DNA of 64,000 bases from Demequina aurantiaca (lineage in GTDB: Bacteria > Actinomycetota > Actinomycetes > Actinomycetales > Demequinaceae): assembly GCF_000975135.1 (NCBI RefSeq), contig NZ_BBRF01000001.1, forward strand, positions 1,738,380 to 1,802,379, given 5' to 3'. Made by a program: the position numbers and the translations under genes. Each line of letters opens with the position of its first letter. Position 1 is the first letter of the stretch. Positions 1 through 9,207 of this stretch are shown piece by piece. Below the pieces are notes generated by a model. The model did not search any database. It saw nothing but the letters and a program-made list of their open reading frames with translations, and was not told the DNA's origin.

Positions 1-1308
1 GGCGGGCTCGGTCCGTTCCGATGCCTGCGTCCCGGCCGCGTCGCTCACGCGCTTGAGGCGAGCAGCAACCTCGTTGGCGGTGAGAGTCTCGGTGCCGTCG
101 GGAATGTCGCGCAGCACATGCATCTCGTGCGCATCTCGGCGGTCCACCGTGACCGCTGTCCACTCGACCCCCACGCCCACATCGTCGTCAGCGGACACGT
201 CAAAGGTGGCGGTCAGCAGGATGCCCGAGTCTGTATTGGGGACGCAACAATTCGCATCCTGATTCGACAGATAGTTGCCGAGCCCAAAGGCGGTCCACAT
301 GCCGTCACCCGTGGGGCCGCCAGGAAGTAGCTCGATGGGCTGTGGAACGTGCGCGTGGTGCCCGATGTATAGGTCTACCAGGCCAGAAGACGCGATCTTC
401 TCCGCGATCGAACGCTGAGCGGCGGTGGGCTCGGTTTGGTATTCGACGCAGCAATGCACCGATGCGATGACGATGTCGGCGCCCGCGTCGCGCGCCTCCT
501 GGGCGCGGTCGATGATGGGCTGTGCGTCCTCCGCATTGGCGTCGAAGGTATTGACGGCCCACGGTTTGCCCTCGGGCTTGGGCAAGCCGTTGAGGCCGTA
601 GGCGAATGAAATGTTTGCGACCGTGATCAGCCGCTCCCCGGTGCGAACCCGATACATCTGCACCGAGTCGGCCTCGTCCTCAGTCCTGGCGGAGCCGGCG
701 TGCCCCATTCCGACCGTGTCGAACTCGTCCAGGGTGGCCTCAAGGCCCGCGAAACCACGGTCGACGGTGTGATTCGACGCGGTCGAGCAGCCGTCCCAGC
801 CCTCGTCCTGTAGGGCGCCCACGAGCTCCTTGGGGGCGCCAAAGATGGGATAGCCAGTGGGCTGGGTGCCCGGGGGCGCGATCGGGACCTCAAGATGACA
901 CAGGGCGAGGTCGGGTCCGGAGACATAGTCACGCACCGGATCCATGAGCCGGTCAAAGTCGTAGCCATCCGATGTTTTCGCGGAGCTCAAGACAGGGCCG
1001 TGGGTGAGCACGTCCCCAGCCGCGGCGAGCGTAAAGGTGACCGTCTCATCGGCTGGTGTCTTGTTGACCTCGCTCACGGGAGCGGGAGGCGGCACGACTG
1101 CGTCCGTGGCAGCGTCGGGTTTCGACGATTCCCCTGGAGAAGCAACCGGGCCCGCGACAGTGGTGGGGCCCCCCGATGGGGAGGACACGTTCAGGCCGAT
1201 GACTATGCCAGTGGCGACCACGGCGACCACACCCAGTGAGGCCACGAGCCACAGGCCGAGGCTGGTGCGCGGACTCGTGGAATGCGAGGGCGCGCGCGAG
1301 GGAGACAT
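1..1308 (-). CDS. CapA-family (PGA_cap) membrane-anchored metallophosphatase-like protein, 3' end outside window
   Basis: The reading frame runs leftward off the window edge, with 436 codons visible. After a basic N-terminus there is one membrane segment at about residues 17-38, then a Ser/Pro/Ala-rich linker. The CapA/PgsA capsule-synthesis-like calcineurin fold follows: AGDVLTHGP near residue 98, CHLEVP, ASNHTVDRG near 165, and GHHAHVPQPIE near 300. The family is linked to poly-gamma-glutamate export or to phosphoesterase activity, but no pgsB/C partners are adjacent, so the substrate is unknown. I chose the ATG at 1308 over the in-frame ATG at 1317. A GATAAT hexamer (1321-1316) ends seven bases before 1308, which suggests a leaderless start. 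Family is confident; function is not. Confidence 0.88.
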   Translation of the reverse strand, partial: MSPSRAPSHSTSPRTSLGLWLVASLGVVAVVATGIVIGLNVSSPSGGPTTVAGPVASPGESSKPDAATDAVVPPPAPVSEVNKTPADETVTFTLAAAGDVLTHGPVLSSAKTSDGYDFDRLMDPVRDYVSGPDLALCHLEVPIAPPGTQPTGYPIFGAPKELVGALQDEGWDGCSTASNHTVDRGFAGLEATLDEFDTVGMGHAGSARTEDEADSVQMYRVRTGERLITVANISFAYGLNGLPKPEGKPWAVNTFDANAEDAQPIIDRAQEARDAGADIVIASVHCCVEYQTEPTAAQRSIAEKIASSGLVDLYIGHHAHVPQPIELLPGGPTGDGMWTAFGLGNYLSNQDANCCVPNTDSGILLTATFDVSADDDVGVGVEWTAVTVDRRDAHEMHVLRDIPDGTETLTANEVAARLKRVSDAAGTQASERTEPA

Positions 1309-1315
1309 GCCGACC

Positions 1316-1321
1316 ATTATC
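1316..1321 (-). promoter_or_regulatory. -10 element of the capA-like gene (leaderless)
   Basis: GATAAT is separated by seven bases from the ATG at 1308. It lies back-to-back with the pgsA -10 element only 31 bases away, so this 55-bp gap is a divergent promoter. Confidence 0.55.
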
Positions 1322-1351
1322 GCCTGTGAGGTAGCGGGGCGGGTACGCCAG

Positions 1352-1357
1352 TAGGGT
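1352..1357 (+). promoter_or_regulatory. -10 element of pgsA (leaderless)
   Basis: TAGGGT, then six bases, then the GTG start at 1364. There is no Shine-Dalgarno sequence, so the transcript probably begins at or next to the start codon. Confidence 0.55.
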
Positions 1358-1363
1358 GAACCT

Positions 1364-1957
1364 GTGAGCGCAGCCCTTCCGAACATCCTGACGGCCCTCC
1401 GCCTAGTGGCGGTGCCGGTGATGGTGCTGCTCCTGCTCGCGGACGACGGCGCCGAGGGGCCGGATCGATGGTGGGGACTGCTCGTCTTCTTGATCGCGGG
1501 CGCAACGGACTTTCTGGACGGCTACCTCGCCCGTCGCTGGGCCGTGGTCTCGACGTTCGGCAAGCTTGCGGATCCGATTGCCGACAAGGTCCTGATCCTG
1601 GCGGCGTTGGCGATGATTTCACTGATCGATGGCATCGGCTGGTGGGCCTTCATCGTGCTCGCGTTGCGCGAGATCGCCGTGACAGTGGGCCGACTGATGG
1701 TGGCCGGGGATACCGTCATCGCTGCGTCGCAAGGGGGCAAGATCAAGACGGCGCTTCAGGCGGGCGCCATCACGCTCTTCCTGTGGCCGAACGCTGCACC
1801 GTGGGTAGATGTGGTGGCCTACGTGTTGCTCGTCGCCGCGGTCGTGCTCGCGCTCGTGACCGGATACGACTACATGCGGCGCATCGTGGCCGCCCGGCGC
1901 CATCAGCGGGCAGTCGACGGCGGACATCAGGGGAGCCGTCCTGATGTGGCGGCCTGA
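1364..1957 (+). CDS. pgsA: CDP-diacylglycerol-glycerol-3-phosphate 3-phosphatidyltransferase or related CDP-alcohol phosphatidyltransferase
   Basis: This integral membrane enzyme (197 aa) transfers a phosphatidyl group from CDP-diacylglycerol to a small alcohol, most likely glycerol-3-phosphate for phosphatidylglycerol synthesis. The CDP-alcohol transferase signature is clear: DGYLARR near residues 52-58, continuing to GKLADPIADK, which matches the DG-x2-AR-x8-G-x3-D-x3-D pattern. Several hydrophobic helices surround it. The N-terminus (SAALPNILTALRLVAVPVMV) is typical of bacterial PgsA. The GTG start follows a -10 hexamer directly. The gene overlaps cinA by 14 bases, and pgsA-cinA-clgR is a conserved actinobacterial arrangement. 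Substrate assignment rests on this context, since paralogues making other phospholipids share the motif. Confidence 0.93.
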   Translation: MSAALPNILTALRLVAVPVMVLLLLADDGAEGPDRWWGLLVFLIAGATDFLDGYLARRWAVVSTFGKLADPIADKVLILAALAMISLIDGIGWWAFIVLALREIAVTVGRLMVAGDTVIAASQGGKIKTALQAGAITLFLWPNAAPWVDVVAYVLLVAAVVLALVTGYDYMRRIVAARRHQRAVDGGHQGSRPDVAA

Positions 1958-2453
1958 ACCAGCACACGTCATTGACTTGGCACGCGCCGGAGGGTTGACC
2001 TTGGGGTCGGCCGAGTCGCTCACGGGCGGCGCGCTCTCCGCGACCATCACCGCGGTGCCGGGTGCCTCCGACGTGTGGCGCGGCGCGGTGGTGGCGTACC
2101 ACGCGGACGTGAAGCGCGACCTGCTGGGGGTGCCCGCGCATGTGCTCGACGAGGTGGGAGCCGTCTCTCCGGATACGGCGCTCGCGATGGCACAAGGCAC
2201 GCGAGCCAGACTTGGTGTGGACATCGCAGTGTCGACGACGGGCGTTGCCGGACCGCGGGCCCACGATGGCCGGGAGGTGGGCACGGTGTTCATCGGTGTC
2301 GCCGGTCCGGGCATCGCGCGAGCCCAGGAATTTACGTTCACAGGCGACCGGGGGGCCATCGTGAGGCGCTCCGTTGACGCGGCCTTGACGGTGTTTTTGT
2401 CCGCCATGGGCGGACATACCGCCGAGGCGCCTGGAATTGGGGAACAACTCTAA
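1944..2453 (+). CDS. cinA: CinA C-terminal-domain protein, nicotinamide-nucleotide amidohydrolase family
   Basis: The protein (169 aa) is a stand-alone CinA C-terminal domain of normal length, without the N-terminal MoaB/CinA-like domain. The family deamidates nicotinamide mononucleotide to nicotinate mononucleotide (PncC activity), recycling NAD breakdown products. Diagnostic stretches are GSAESLTGG near residue 21, VVAYHADVKRDLLGV, GAVSPDTALAMAQG and STTGVAGP near residue 97. The start overlaps the end of pgsA in another frame, so translation is probably coupled. The last 20 residues are not conserved-looking. Confidence 0.9.
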   Translation: MWRPEPAHVIDLARAGGLTLGSAESLTGGALSATITAVPGASDVWRGAVVAYHADVKRDLLGVPAHVLDEVGAVSPDTALAMAQGTRARLGVDIAVSTTGVAGPRAHDGREVGTVFIGVAGPGIARAQEFTFTGDRGAIVRRSVDAALTVFLSAMGGHTAEAPGIGEQL

Positions 2454-2570
2454 GGTAATGTGCGTTGTGTCAGCATGAACCAAGGAACTACGTTCAACAA
2501 GAAGAGCACCGCGATTCCCGCGAGGGGTGCGGCGCTTCCCAAAGCGAACGTCAACGGAAGGGCGGTGCGT

Positions 2571-2882
2571 ATGCCTATTTTGCGCAATGAGATCGGCGAT
2601 GTACTTCGCGACGCCCGCCTGCTGCAGGGCAAGACCCTGCGCGACATTTCCTCCGGAGCTCGAGTATCGCTCGGCTATCTGTCCGAGGTAGAGCGTGGAC
2701 AGAAGGAAGCATCGTCAGAACTGCTGTCCTCGATCTGCGAAGCGCTCGACGTGCCGATGTCGACCATCCTGCGTGAGGTCTCCGGCCGCTTCGAGACCGC
2801 CGAGTCGCTCGCAGACGTCGCAGTCATGCCGTCAATCCCCGACACGGTGCCCGAGCTGCTCAGCTCGATGCGCGCTCGCTGA
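2571..2882 (+). CDS. clgR: ClgR-like XRE-family transcriptional regulator
   Basis: This short DNA-binding regulator (103 aa) carries a Cro/cI helix-turn-helix at about residues 12-66, including [20 protein letters not shown], which is nearly the actinobacterial ClgR consensus. ClgR activates clp protease and repair genes under proteotoxic stress and is itself degraded by Clp. The frame is open upstream to 2460, with an ATG at 2475. I prefer the ATG at 2571 because GGAAGGG precedes it and the resulting [16 protein letters not shown] start matches the family. The position between cinA and DUF3046-recA is the classic one. I saw no convincing ClgR operator upstream. Confidence 0.9.
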   Translation: MPILRNEIGDVLRDARLLQGKTLRDISSGARVSLGYLSEVERGQKEASSELLSSICEALDVPMSTILREVSGRFETAESLADVAVMPSIPDTVPELLSSMRAR

Positions 2883-2915
2883 CATCTCGCCTCAGCGGGA
2901 AAGTGTGGCAAGGCC

Positions 2916-3149
2916 GTGAGGCTCAGCGAATTCTGGGAACTCATGGACCACGTGTTTGGCGAGGCGTATTCGCGCACCCTGGCGCGCGAGCTCGCACTCG
3001 ACGAACTGGACTCACGCACTGCGGCCCAGGGGCTTGAGGACGGCTTTGACCCCAGGGACGTATGGCACGCCATCTGCAATCAGATGCAGGTTCCTCTCGC
3101 GCGCCGCGACGGCGGCGACCGCGAGCGTATGGTGCCTCCGCCTCGCTAG
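2916..3149 (+). CDS. DUF3046 family protein
   Basis: This small acidic protein (77 aa) begins MRLSEFWELMDHVFG and contains the family core DGFDPRDVWHAICNQMQVP. DUF3046 genes lie almost invariably just before recA in Actinobacteria, as here. Biochemical function is unknown. It starts at a GTG 33 bases after clgR and could be cotranscribed with it. The C-terminal ten residues are charged and variable. Confidence 0.87.
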   Translation: MRLSEFWELMDHVFGEAYSRTLARELALDELDSRTAAQGLEDGFDPRDVWHAICNQMQVPLARRDGGDRERMVPPPR

Positions 3150-3440
3150 CGAGTAACGGCCGCGCACGGCATACCCGAGGCGTCGCCCGAGGGCCTGGGT
3201 GCCACGTCAACTCGCGTGGGATTCGAGAATGCGGCGTGTCGCTTCCATTCGAACACTCGTTCGATTACTGTGGTGCACAAGACGTGGAGCGAACCTCAGG
3301 GTCGTGTGATTCAGAGCCTGAGAAGCGCCGATGTCAGTGGCGCAACATAGCGTCGTACTTGGACACGAACGGTCCGGGTGAGGCACTCGCCTTACGCGGA
3401 CTACCCACACGCAGGGCACTGACAAGATTGGACACAGACC
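3150..3440 (+). promoter_or_regulatory. recA upstream region
   Basis: This is 291 bases of non-coding sequence between DUF3046 and recA. Frames that cross it are shadows without coding character. The only feature I can support is the SOS box at 3249-3264. The 175 bases between the box and the recA ATG hold no obvious Shine-Dalgarno sequence. Confidence 0.6.
3249..3264. promoter_or_regulatory. LexA (SOS) box of recA
   Basis: TCGAACACTCGTTCGA is a perfect match to the Gram-positive/actinobacterial SOS palindrome TCGAAC-N4-GTTCGA. A LexA repressor is encoded at 14556-15284. LexA binding here should repress recA until DNA damage. Confidence 0.9.
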
Positions 3441-4556
3441 ATGGCTGGAACCCCAGACCGCTCCAAGGCACTCGAGGCGGCACTCGGACAGATTGACCGC
3501 CAGTTCGGCAAGGGGTCGCTGATGCGACTTGGCGACAGCCAAAAGGTTGCCATCGCAGCGATTCCGACCGGCTCTATCTCGCTGGACATCGCGCTCGGCG
3601 TAGGCGGCCTTCCCCGTGGACGCGTCGTCGAGATCTACGGCCCCGAGTCTTCCGGTAAGACCACCGTGGCGCTTCACGCTGTCGCGAGCATGCAGAAGCA
3701 GGGTGGTACCGCGGCCTTTATCGATGCCGAACACGCTCTCGATCCGGAGTATGCCAAGAAGCTTGGCGTCGACACCGACAACCTGCTGGTCTCACAGCCG
3801 GACACCGGTGAGCAGGCTCTCGAAATTGCTGACATCCTGATCCGCTCGGGCAGCGTCGACATCCTCGTCATCGACTCCGTCGCGGCCTTGGTGCCCAAGG
3901 CCGAGATCGAAGGGGAGATGGGTGACAGCCACGTGGGCCTGCAGGCGCGGCTCATGTCACAGGCACTGCGCAAGATCACCGGTGCGATCGCCCAGACGGG
4001 CACCACCGCGATCTTCATTAATCAGCTGCGCGAGAAGATCGGTGTGTTCTTCGGCTCCCCAGAGACCACCACGGGCGGCAAGGCGCTGAAGTTCTACGCC
4101 TCCGTTCGCCTCGACGTGCGACGTATTGAGACCCTCAAGGAGGGAACCGATGCGGTCGGCAACCGTACCCGCGTCAAGGTCGTCAAGAACAAGGTCGCAC
4201 CACCGTTCAAGCAGGCGGAGTTCGACATCCTCTACGGCCAGGGCATCTCTGCTGAGGGCGGCATCATCGACCTGGGCGTCGAGCACGGCTTCGTCAAGAA
4301 GTCCGGCTCCTGGTACACCTACGAAGGCGACCAACTGGGTCAGGGTAAGGAGAACGCGCGCACCTTCCTCAAGGACAATCCCGAGCTCGCGATCGAGATC
4401 GAACAGAAGATCAAGAGCAAGTTGGGCATTGGAGTGGTGGCGTTCGATGAGACCGCCGCGGCTCCTGACGTCTCGCCAGAGGATGCGGCGGAGGCTGCGG
4501 CCGCAGCCGCGCCTAAGGCAAAGCCCGCCGCCAAGAAGGAGCGGAGTTCCTTCTAG
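3441..4556 (+). CDS. recA: recombinase RecA
   Basis: RecA (371 aa) forms ATP-dependent filaments on single-stranded DNA, catalyses strand exchange and stimulates LexA self-cleavage. Walker A is GPESSGKT at residues 67-74 and Walker B is the hydrophobic [10 protein letters not shown]. Loop and interface signatures [20 protein letters not shown] and [10 protein letters not shown] are intact. The C-terminus ends in an Ala/Lys/Pro-rich tail, as in other high-G+C species. No intein interrupts the gene. A perfect SOS box lies upstream, and recX follows two bases after the stop, so the two are cotranscribed. Confidence 0.99.
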   Translation: MAGTPDRSKALEAALGQIDRQFGKGSLMRLGDSQKVAIAAIPTGSISLDIALGVGGLPRGRVVEIYGPESSGKTTVALHAVASMQKQGGTAAFIDAEHALDPEYAKKLGVDTDNLLVSQPDTGEQALEIADILIRSGSVDILVIDSVAALVPKAEIEGEMGDSHVGLQARLMSQALRKITGAIAQTGTTAIFINQLREKIGVFFGSPETTTGGKALKFYASVRLDVRRIETLKEGTDAVGNRTRVKVVKNKVAPPFKQAEFDILYGQGISAEGGIIDLGVEHGFVKKSGSWYTYEGDQLGQGKENARTFLKDNPELAIEIEQKIKSKLGIGVVAFDETAAAPDVSPEDAAEAAAAAAPKAKPAAKKERSSF

Positions 4557-4558
4557 GT

Positions 4559-5086
4559 ATGGCCCCACGTGCTCGGCAGGACTCCACCACCACGACACCG
4601 GTGGAGTCCGCCGAGCGCGCGCGGGAGATCGCACTGCGGATTCTCGGGAGCGCGCCGCGATCCGCTGAGCAACTGCGCGAAGGTCTGCGCAAGCGCAACG
4701 TCGTTGAGCCCATCATTGACGAGATCATCGAACGCTACGTCGAGGTGGGGCTCCTCGATGATGCGCAACTGGCAGCGACAGTCGCCCGTACCCGACACAA
4801 CGAGCGGGGTGCGTCACGTCGGGCCATCGGCGCCGAACTGCGCCGCAAGGGCTTTGAACAGCACGACATTGACGCCGCGTTGAGTCAAATTGATGACGAC
4901 GACGAGTTCGAACGTGCGCGCGAACTAGCACGTAAACGCTGGGAAAAACTCGCGGGCCTCGACCATGAGGTGCGAGTCCGCAGAACCGTTGGCATGCTCG
5001 GGCGTAAGGGTTACGCCCCTGGTGTGGCTTTTGGGGTTGTGAAATCCCTGGATAATGCCGATAGTGAAGAAACGCGTTCTCTGTGA
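4559..5086 (+). CDS. recX: regulatory protein RecX
   Basis: RecX (175 aa) binds RecA filaments and restrains their growth and ATPase activity. Tandem three-helix repeats are visible, with motifs ALRILGSAPRSAEQLREGL, VGLLDDAQLAATVARTR and RKGYAPGVAFGVVK. The RGASRRAIGAELRRKG stretch is the family core. It starts two bases after recA stops, which implies fixed stoichiometry from one SOS-induced mRNA. Length is normal. Confidence 0.93.
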   Translation: MAPRARQDSTTTTPVESAERAREIALRILGSAPRSAEQLREGLRKRNVVEPIIDEIIERYVEVGLLDDAQLAATVARTRHNERGASRRAIGAELRRKGFEQHDIDAALSQIDDDDEFERARELARKRWEKLAGLDHEVRVRRTVGMLGRKGYAPGVAFGVVKSLDNADSEETRSL

Positions 5087-5093
5087 TCGCGTG

Positions 5094-5116
5094 ACGCAGA
5101 GGGGGGCCTGCGTTTT
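5094..5116 (+). terminator. weak hairpin with T-run between recX and rny
   Basis: ACGCAG (5094-5099) pairs with CTGCGT (5108-5113) across an eight-base loop, followed by TTT. The six-base stem is short, so it is more likely a partial terminator or attenuator separating recA-recX from rny than a full stop. Confidence 0.35.
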
Positions 5117-5142
5117 GGCAGTTGTCGAGGGGAGTGGGGCAG

Positions 5143-6603
5143 ATGTTGCAGTCGACCATCATCGTGCTACTTCTTGGCGCGTCGCTCATCGCCCTCCTGC
5201 TCGTCATGTTCGCGCGCCGCGAGGCAAAGGCTATCCGCGAGGCCGCGCAGCGAGAGACCAAGGACATCCGCGACGATGCCCGTCAACGCATTGACGAGGC
5301 AAAGCATCGTGAGGAACGGGCACTGCTGCGCGAGAAGGAGACTGCCGAGGAACATCGCAATGCGCAGCGATACTCGCGCAACTTGGAAGAGCGCGTGGCC
5401 ATGGTCGCCAAGGACGAGAAGCGTATTGCCGCAGAACGTGAGCAGCAGCGAGCGGCTCATGTGGAGGCGATCGCCGCCCTCGCCGGGACAACGGCCGACG
5501 AGGCCAAGGCCGAGCTCGTAGCGCGACTGACCGGCGGCGCTCGCGCGGACGCCGCCGCCGAGGTGCGTCGCATTGAGAAGGCCGCGAAACGGGACGCCGA
5601 CGAACGAGGGCGCAAAATACTTGTCGAGGCCATGCAACGCCAGGCCGCCCCCACGGCCGCGGAGGCGTCAGTGACCTGGATCGATCTTCCCTCTGAGGAG
5701 ATGAAGGGCCGCATCATCGGCCGTGAGGGCCGCAATATCCGGGCGTTCGAAGCGCTCACCGGGGTTAACGTCATCGTCGAGGAAGGCGTGAACGCGGTAC
5801 AGCTGTCCTGCTTTGATGTGGAACGGCGCGAAATTGCCGAGGTCACACTCGCCGCACTCGTTGAGGACGGCCGCATCCAGCCCCAGCGGGTGGAGGCCGC
5901 CTACGCGCGCGCCGTGGCGGGTGCCGCCCAGCGTCACCGAGACGCCGGCCTCGACGCACTAGAAGCGGCCAAGGTGAAGGGCGTGCCTCAGGAGATTGTC
6001 GATACGCTCGGCCTGCTGCGCCTGCGCAGTTCGTACGGCCAGAACGTGCTCGCTCACCTGGTGGAGACCGCGCAGATTGCTGCCGACATCGCAGTGGCGG
6101 TCGGCGCCGACGTGGAGTCCACGCGCCGCGGAGCCTTCCTGCATGATCTCGGCAAGGCCTACAGCCACGAGCGCGAGGGAACACATGCCGCTATCGGCGC
6201 CGAGATTGCCGAACGGGCCGGAGAGACCGAGACTGTCGTGAACGCGATTGCGGCCCACCACGACGAGGTCGAGCCCGCGAGCATCGAGGCCGTCATCGTG
6301 CAGGTGGCGGACGCCATCTCCGCCTCGCGCCCGGGCGCGAGGCGTGAGGACGTCGAGCACTACGTCGAGCGGATGAACCACCTCGAGAAGTTCGTGAGCG
6401 AGCATGCGGGCGTCAAGAAGGCCGTTTCCATGGCGGCGGGCCGCGAGGTGCGCGTCGTGGTGGAGCCCGACGAGGTGGACGATGAGGGCACGCGGGAACT
6501 GGCGCGTACAATTGCTGATCACATCAGCAAGGAATTTAACGTTCCCGGAGAGATCAGAGTGACGGTGATTCGCGAACTACGCGCGGACGCCGTCGCAGGA
6601 TAG
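5143..6603 (+). CDS. rny: ribonuclease Y
   Basis: This membrane-anchored endoribonuclease (486 aa) starts mRNA decay. An N-terminal membrane helix at residues 3-23 is followed by a long charged coiled coil (about 25-180). The KH RNA-binding domain follows ([17 protein letters not shown] from about 189), then the HD domain with catalytic HDLGKA at about 334. The frame is open to a TTG at 5122. I prefer the ATG at 5143 because GAGGGGAG lies eight bases upstream and the membrane helix then starts at once. It is slightly shorter than the Bacillus enzyme, mostly in the coiled coil. It sits between recX and miaB. Confidence 0.93.
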   Translation: MLQSTIIVLLLGASLIALLLVMFARREAKAIREAAQRETKDIRDDARQRIDEAKHREERALLREKETAEEHRNAQRYSRNLEERVAMVAKDEKRIAAEREQQRAAHVEAIAALAGTTADEAKAELVARLTGGARADAAAEVRRIEKAAKRDADERGRKILVEAMQRQAAPTAAEASVTWIDLPSEEMKGRIIGREGRNIRAFEALTGVNVIVEEGVNAVQLSCFDVERREIAEVTLAALVEDGRIQPQRVEAAYARAVAGAAQRHRDAGLDALEAAKVKGVPQEIVDTLGLLRLRSSYGQNVLAHLVETAQIAADIAVAVGADVESTRRGAFLHDLGKAYSHEREGTHAAIGAEIAERAGETETVVNAIAAHHDEVEPASIEAVIVQVADAISASRPGARREDVEHYVERMNHLEKFVSEHAGVKKAVSMAAGREVRVVVEPDEVDDEGTRELARTIADHISKEFNVPGEIRVTVIRELRADAVAG

Positions 6604-6605
6604 GT

Positions 6606-8210
6606 ATGACCCAGACGCCCCTCACCACCACCGCACCATTCGCCTCATCAGACGTGACCGCCGTCGAGGCTACTTCAGCGCCCACCTACGTGGTGAGGAC
6701 GCTCGGTTGCCAGATGAACGTGCACGACTCCGAGCACATGGCGGGTCTGCTCGAGGGTGCCGGCTACATCGCAGCCCCGGAAGCAGCCGATATCGCTGAT
6801 GTTGTCGTGATCAACACGTGTGCCGTGCGTGAAAACGCGGCGGGCAAGCTCTACGGCAACCTGGGTCAACTGGCGTCGATCAAGGCCGAGCACCCGGGCA
6901 TGCAGATTGCCGTGGGCGGATGCCTCGCGCAGAAGGACCGCGGCGACATCGTCAAGCGCGCGCCCTACGTGGACGTCGTCTTCGGCACGCACAACATCGA
7001 CGTGCTCCCGGCCCTACTCGAGCGTGCGCGCCACAACGCCGAAGCGCAGGTCGAGATCGAGGAGTCGCTCAAGGTCTTCCCCTCGACGCTACCCTCTCGT
7101 CGCGATGCGATCGCGTCAGCCTGGGTGTCCATTTCTGTGGGCTGCAACAACACGTGCACTTTCTGCATCGTCCCGTCATTGCGCGGCAAAGAGCGTGACC
7201 GCCGTCCCGGCGAGATCCTGGCGGAAATCAAGGCTTTGGTCTCGCAGGGCGCCGTCGAGATCACGCTGCTGGGTCAGAACGTCAACAGCTATGGCGTCGA
7301 GTTCGGCGACCGGGGCGCGTTCGCCAAACTCCTGCGAGCCTGCGGTGAGATCGAGGGACTCGAGCGGGTGCGATTCACGTCGCCACACCCGGCGGCCTTT
7401 ACGGACGACGTGATCGACGCGATGGCCGAGACGCCCAACGTGATGCCGAGCCTGCACATGCCGCTGCAGTCAGGCTCGGATGCAGTGTTGCGAGCGATGC
7501 GTCGCTCGTATCGCTCCAGCAAATTCCTGGGGATCCTCGACAGGGTGCGTGCCACGATGCCCGATGCTGCGATCACCACGGACATCATCGTGGGCTTTCC
7601 TGGTGAGACCGAGGACGACTTCCTCGAGACTATGCGCGTGGTCGAGGCCTCGCGCTTCGCCAGCGCATACACGTTCCAGTATTCGCCGCGTCCCGGCACG
7701 CCCGCCTTCGAGCTCGAGCCACTTCCCAAGGAGGTCGTCCAGGAGCGCTTCGTGCGCCTGTTGGACCTGCAGAAGCGCATCGCCCTCGAGGAGAACCAGG
7801 CCCTCGTCGGCACCACGGTGGAGCTGATGGTGCTTGACGGCGCCGGCCGTAAGGACGACGCCTCGGAACGCATGACAGGCCGAGCCCGCGACAATCGCCT
7901 GGTCCACTTCAGCCTCCCCGATGGGGTGGCAGGCACCGACGCCGCGCCGCGACCTGGTGACATGGTCACCGTTGACGTCACGTACGGCGCCCCGTTCCAC
8001 TTGGTCGCAGACTCGGTTCTCGACAGTGACGCTCAGGACGGAGGCACCTACTCGGTTCGGCGTACCCGTGCGGGGGACGCCTGGGACTCGGTGCAGGCGG
8101 GCGACCATGAGCACGCCTCCGGCGGCTGTGGCGACGCGTGCGGGACCGGCAACGGCACCCCGGGCGCACCGGTGGGCCTTGGCATGCCTAGCCTGCGCCG
8201 CAACCCGTGA
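6606..8210 (+). CDS. miaB: tRNA-2-methylthio-N6-dimethylallyladenosine synthase MiaB
   Basis: This radical-SAM methylthiotransferase (534 aa) adds a methylthio group to i6A37 of tRNAs reading UNN codons. The N-terminal UPF0004 domain has [21 protein letters not shown] and GGCLAQKD, giving the three cysteines of the auxiliary iron-sulfur cluster. The radical-SAM CNNTCTFC motif has cysteines at 180, 184 and 187. A TRAM domain follows at about 385-470. The last 60 residues form an extension with HEH and CGDAC, ending [10 protein letters not shown]. The gene overlaps miaA by four bases, so the two enzymes acting on the same adenosine are translationally coupled. Confidence 0.97.
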   Translation: MTQTPLTTTAPFASSDVTAVEATSAPTYVVRTLGCQMNVHDSEHMAGLLEGAGYIAAPEAADIADVVVINTCAVRENAAGKLYGNLGQLASIKAEHPGMQIAVGGCLAQKDRGDIVKRAPYVDVVFGTHNIDVLPALLERARHNAEAQVEIEESLKVFPSTLPSRRDAIASAWVSISVGCNNTCTFCIVPSLRGKERDRRPGEILAEIKALVSQGAVEITLLGQNVNSYGVEFGDRGAFAKLLRACGEIEGLERVRFTSPHPAAFTDDVIDAMAETPNVMPSLHMPLQSGSDAVLRAMRRSYRSSKFLGILDRVRATMPDAAITTDIIVGFPGETEDDFLETMRVVEASRFASAYTFQYSPRPGTPAFELEPLPKEVVQERFVRLLDLQKRIALEENQALVGTTVELMVLDGAGRKDDASERMTGRARDNRLVHFSLPDGVAGTDAAPRPGDMVTVDVTYGAPFHLVADSVLDSDAQDGGTYSVRRTRAGDAWDSVQAGDHEHASGGCGDACGTGNGTPGAPVGLGMPSLRRNP

Positions 8211-9190
8211 CCGAGCCCGCCGACGGCATCAACTCGGCCCCAGCAACGGCCGCCAGTAGTGCGCCCGAGGTGATCGCAATCGTGGGGGCGACTGCCACGG
8301 GCAAGTCCGCGATCAGTGTCGGGATCGCCGAGCACCTCATCGCGCGGGGGACCCCCGCCGAGATTATCAACGGGGACTCGATGCAGTTCTATCGCGGAAT
8401 GGACATCGGCTCCGCGAAGTTGCCCATGGCGCAGCGGCGGGGGATAGTCCATCACCTGCTGGACACGCTCGACGTGTCACAGGATGCAACGGTCGCCCAG
8501 TTTCAGGACCAGGCGCGTGCCGCGATCGATGACATTCATGCTCGTGGGGGTCGCGCCATTGTGGTGGGTGGCTCGGGCCTTTACTTGAGGGCGCTGCTCG
8601 ACAAGTTCGACTTCCCGCCCACGGACCCCCAGGTGCGTGAGAAGTTCGAGACGCGCGCCGAGGTCGAGGGACCCGGTGTTCTCTATCGTGAACTGCTTGC
8701 AGTGGACCCTGACGCGGCAAGCAAGATTCAGCCGCAGAATGCCAAGCGCATTGCGCGCGCGCTCGAGGTCATCGAAATCACGGGCGAGAAGTTCTCCAGC
8801 TCGCTACCCGTCAAGGAGTATGCGATCCCCGCGGTGCAGGTCGGGTTGCGCGTGCCGTACGAGATTCTCGACGCGCGCATCGACGCGCGGGTGGAACACA
8901 TGTGGGCCGCTGGGCTCGTGGACGAGGTGCGCCGGCTCGAGGAGCAGGGAATCCGTGGCGCGATCACGGCTCGCAGGGCCGTGGGATACGCGGAGACGCT
9001 CAGCCACCTTGACGGCCAACTGACCGAGCGTCAGACCATCGACCTGATTGCGCAGCACACGCGCCGACTGGCTCGCAAGCAGCACCGGTGGTTTGGCCCG
9101 GACGACCGAGTGAATTGGGTGGACGGTCCGGTGGACACGGACGACGTTCCACGCGCCGTGGCTGACGCGATTCGGGCCGCAGGGCTCTGA
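8207..9190 (+). CDS. miaA: tRNA dimethylallyltransferase MiaA
   Basis: MiaA (327 aa) transfers a dimethylallyl group to A37 of tRNA, making the substrate for MiaB. The P-loop GATATGKS is at residues 27-34. [17 protein letters not shown] holds the prenyl/tRNA-binding Asp, and [14 protein letters not shown] and the ARALEV motif follow. The insert with [16 protein letters not shown] and the C-terminal ARKQHRWF are standard. The GTG start lies in a GTGA overlap with the miaB stop. The N-terminal 20 residues are low-complexity Ala/Pro. Confidence 0.97.
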   Translation: MTEPADGINSAPATAASSAPEVIAIVGATATGKSAISVGIAEHLIARGTPAEIINGDSMQFYRGMDIGSAKLPMAQRRGIVHHLLDTLDVSQDATVAQFQDQARAAIDDIHARGGRAIVVGGSGLYLRALLDKFDFPPTDPQVREKFETRAEVEGPGVLYRELLAVDPDAASKIQPQNAKRIARALEVIEITGEKFSSSLPVKEYAIPAVQVGLRVPYEILDARIDARVEHMWAAGLVDEVRRLEEQGIRGAITARRAVGYAETLSHLDGQLTERQTIDLIAQHTRRLARKQHRWFGPDDRVNWVDGPVDTDDVPRAVADAIRAAGL

Positions 9191-9195
9191 CTGCG

Positions 9196-9201
9196 TAGGC
9201 T
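9196..9201 (+). promoter_or_regulatory. -10 element of dapF (leaderless)
   Basis: TAGGCT followed by six bases and the ATG at 9208. The gap after miaA is only 17 bases, so this gives dapF its own promoter inside an apparent operon. Confidence 0.5.
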
Positions 9202-9207
9202 GATGGC

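Noticed and set aside
2454-2570. ClgR autoregulatory operator upstream of clgR
   Set aside because: CGC...GCG pairs exist, but with wrong spacing (seven or eight bases) for the consensus I know. In G+C-rich DNA such pairs arise by chance.
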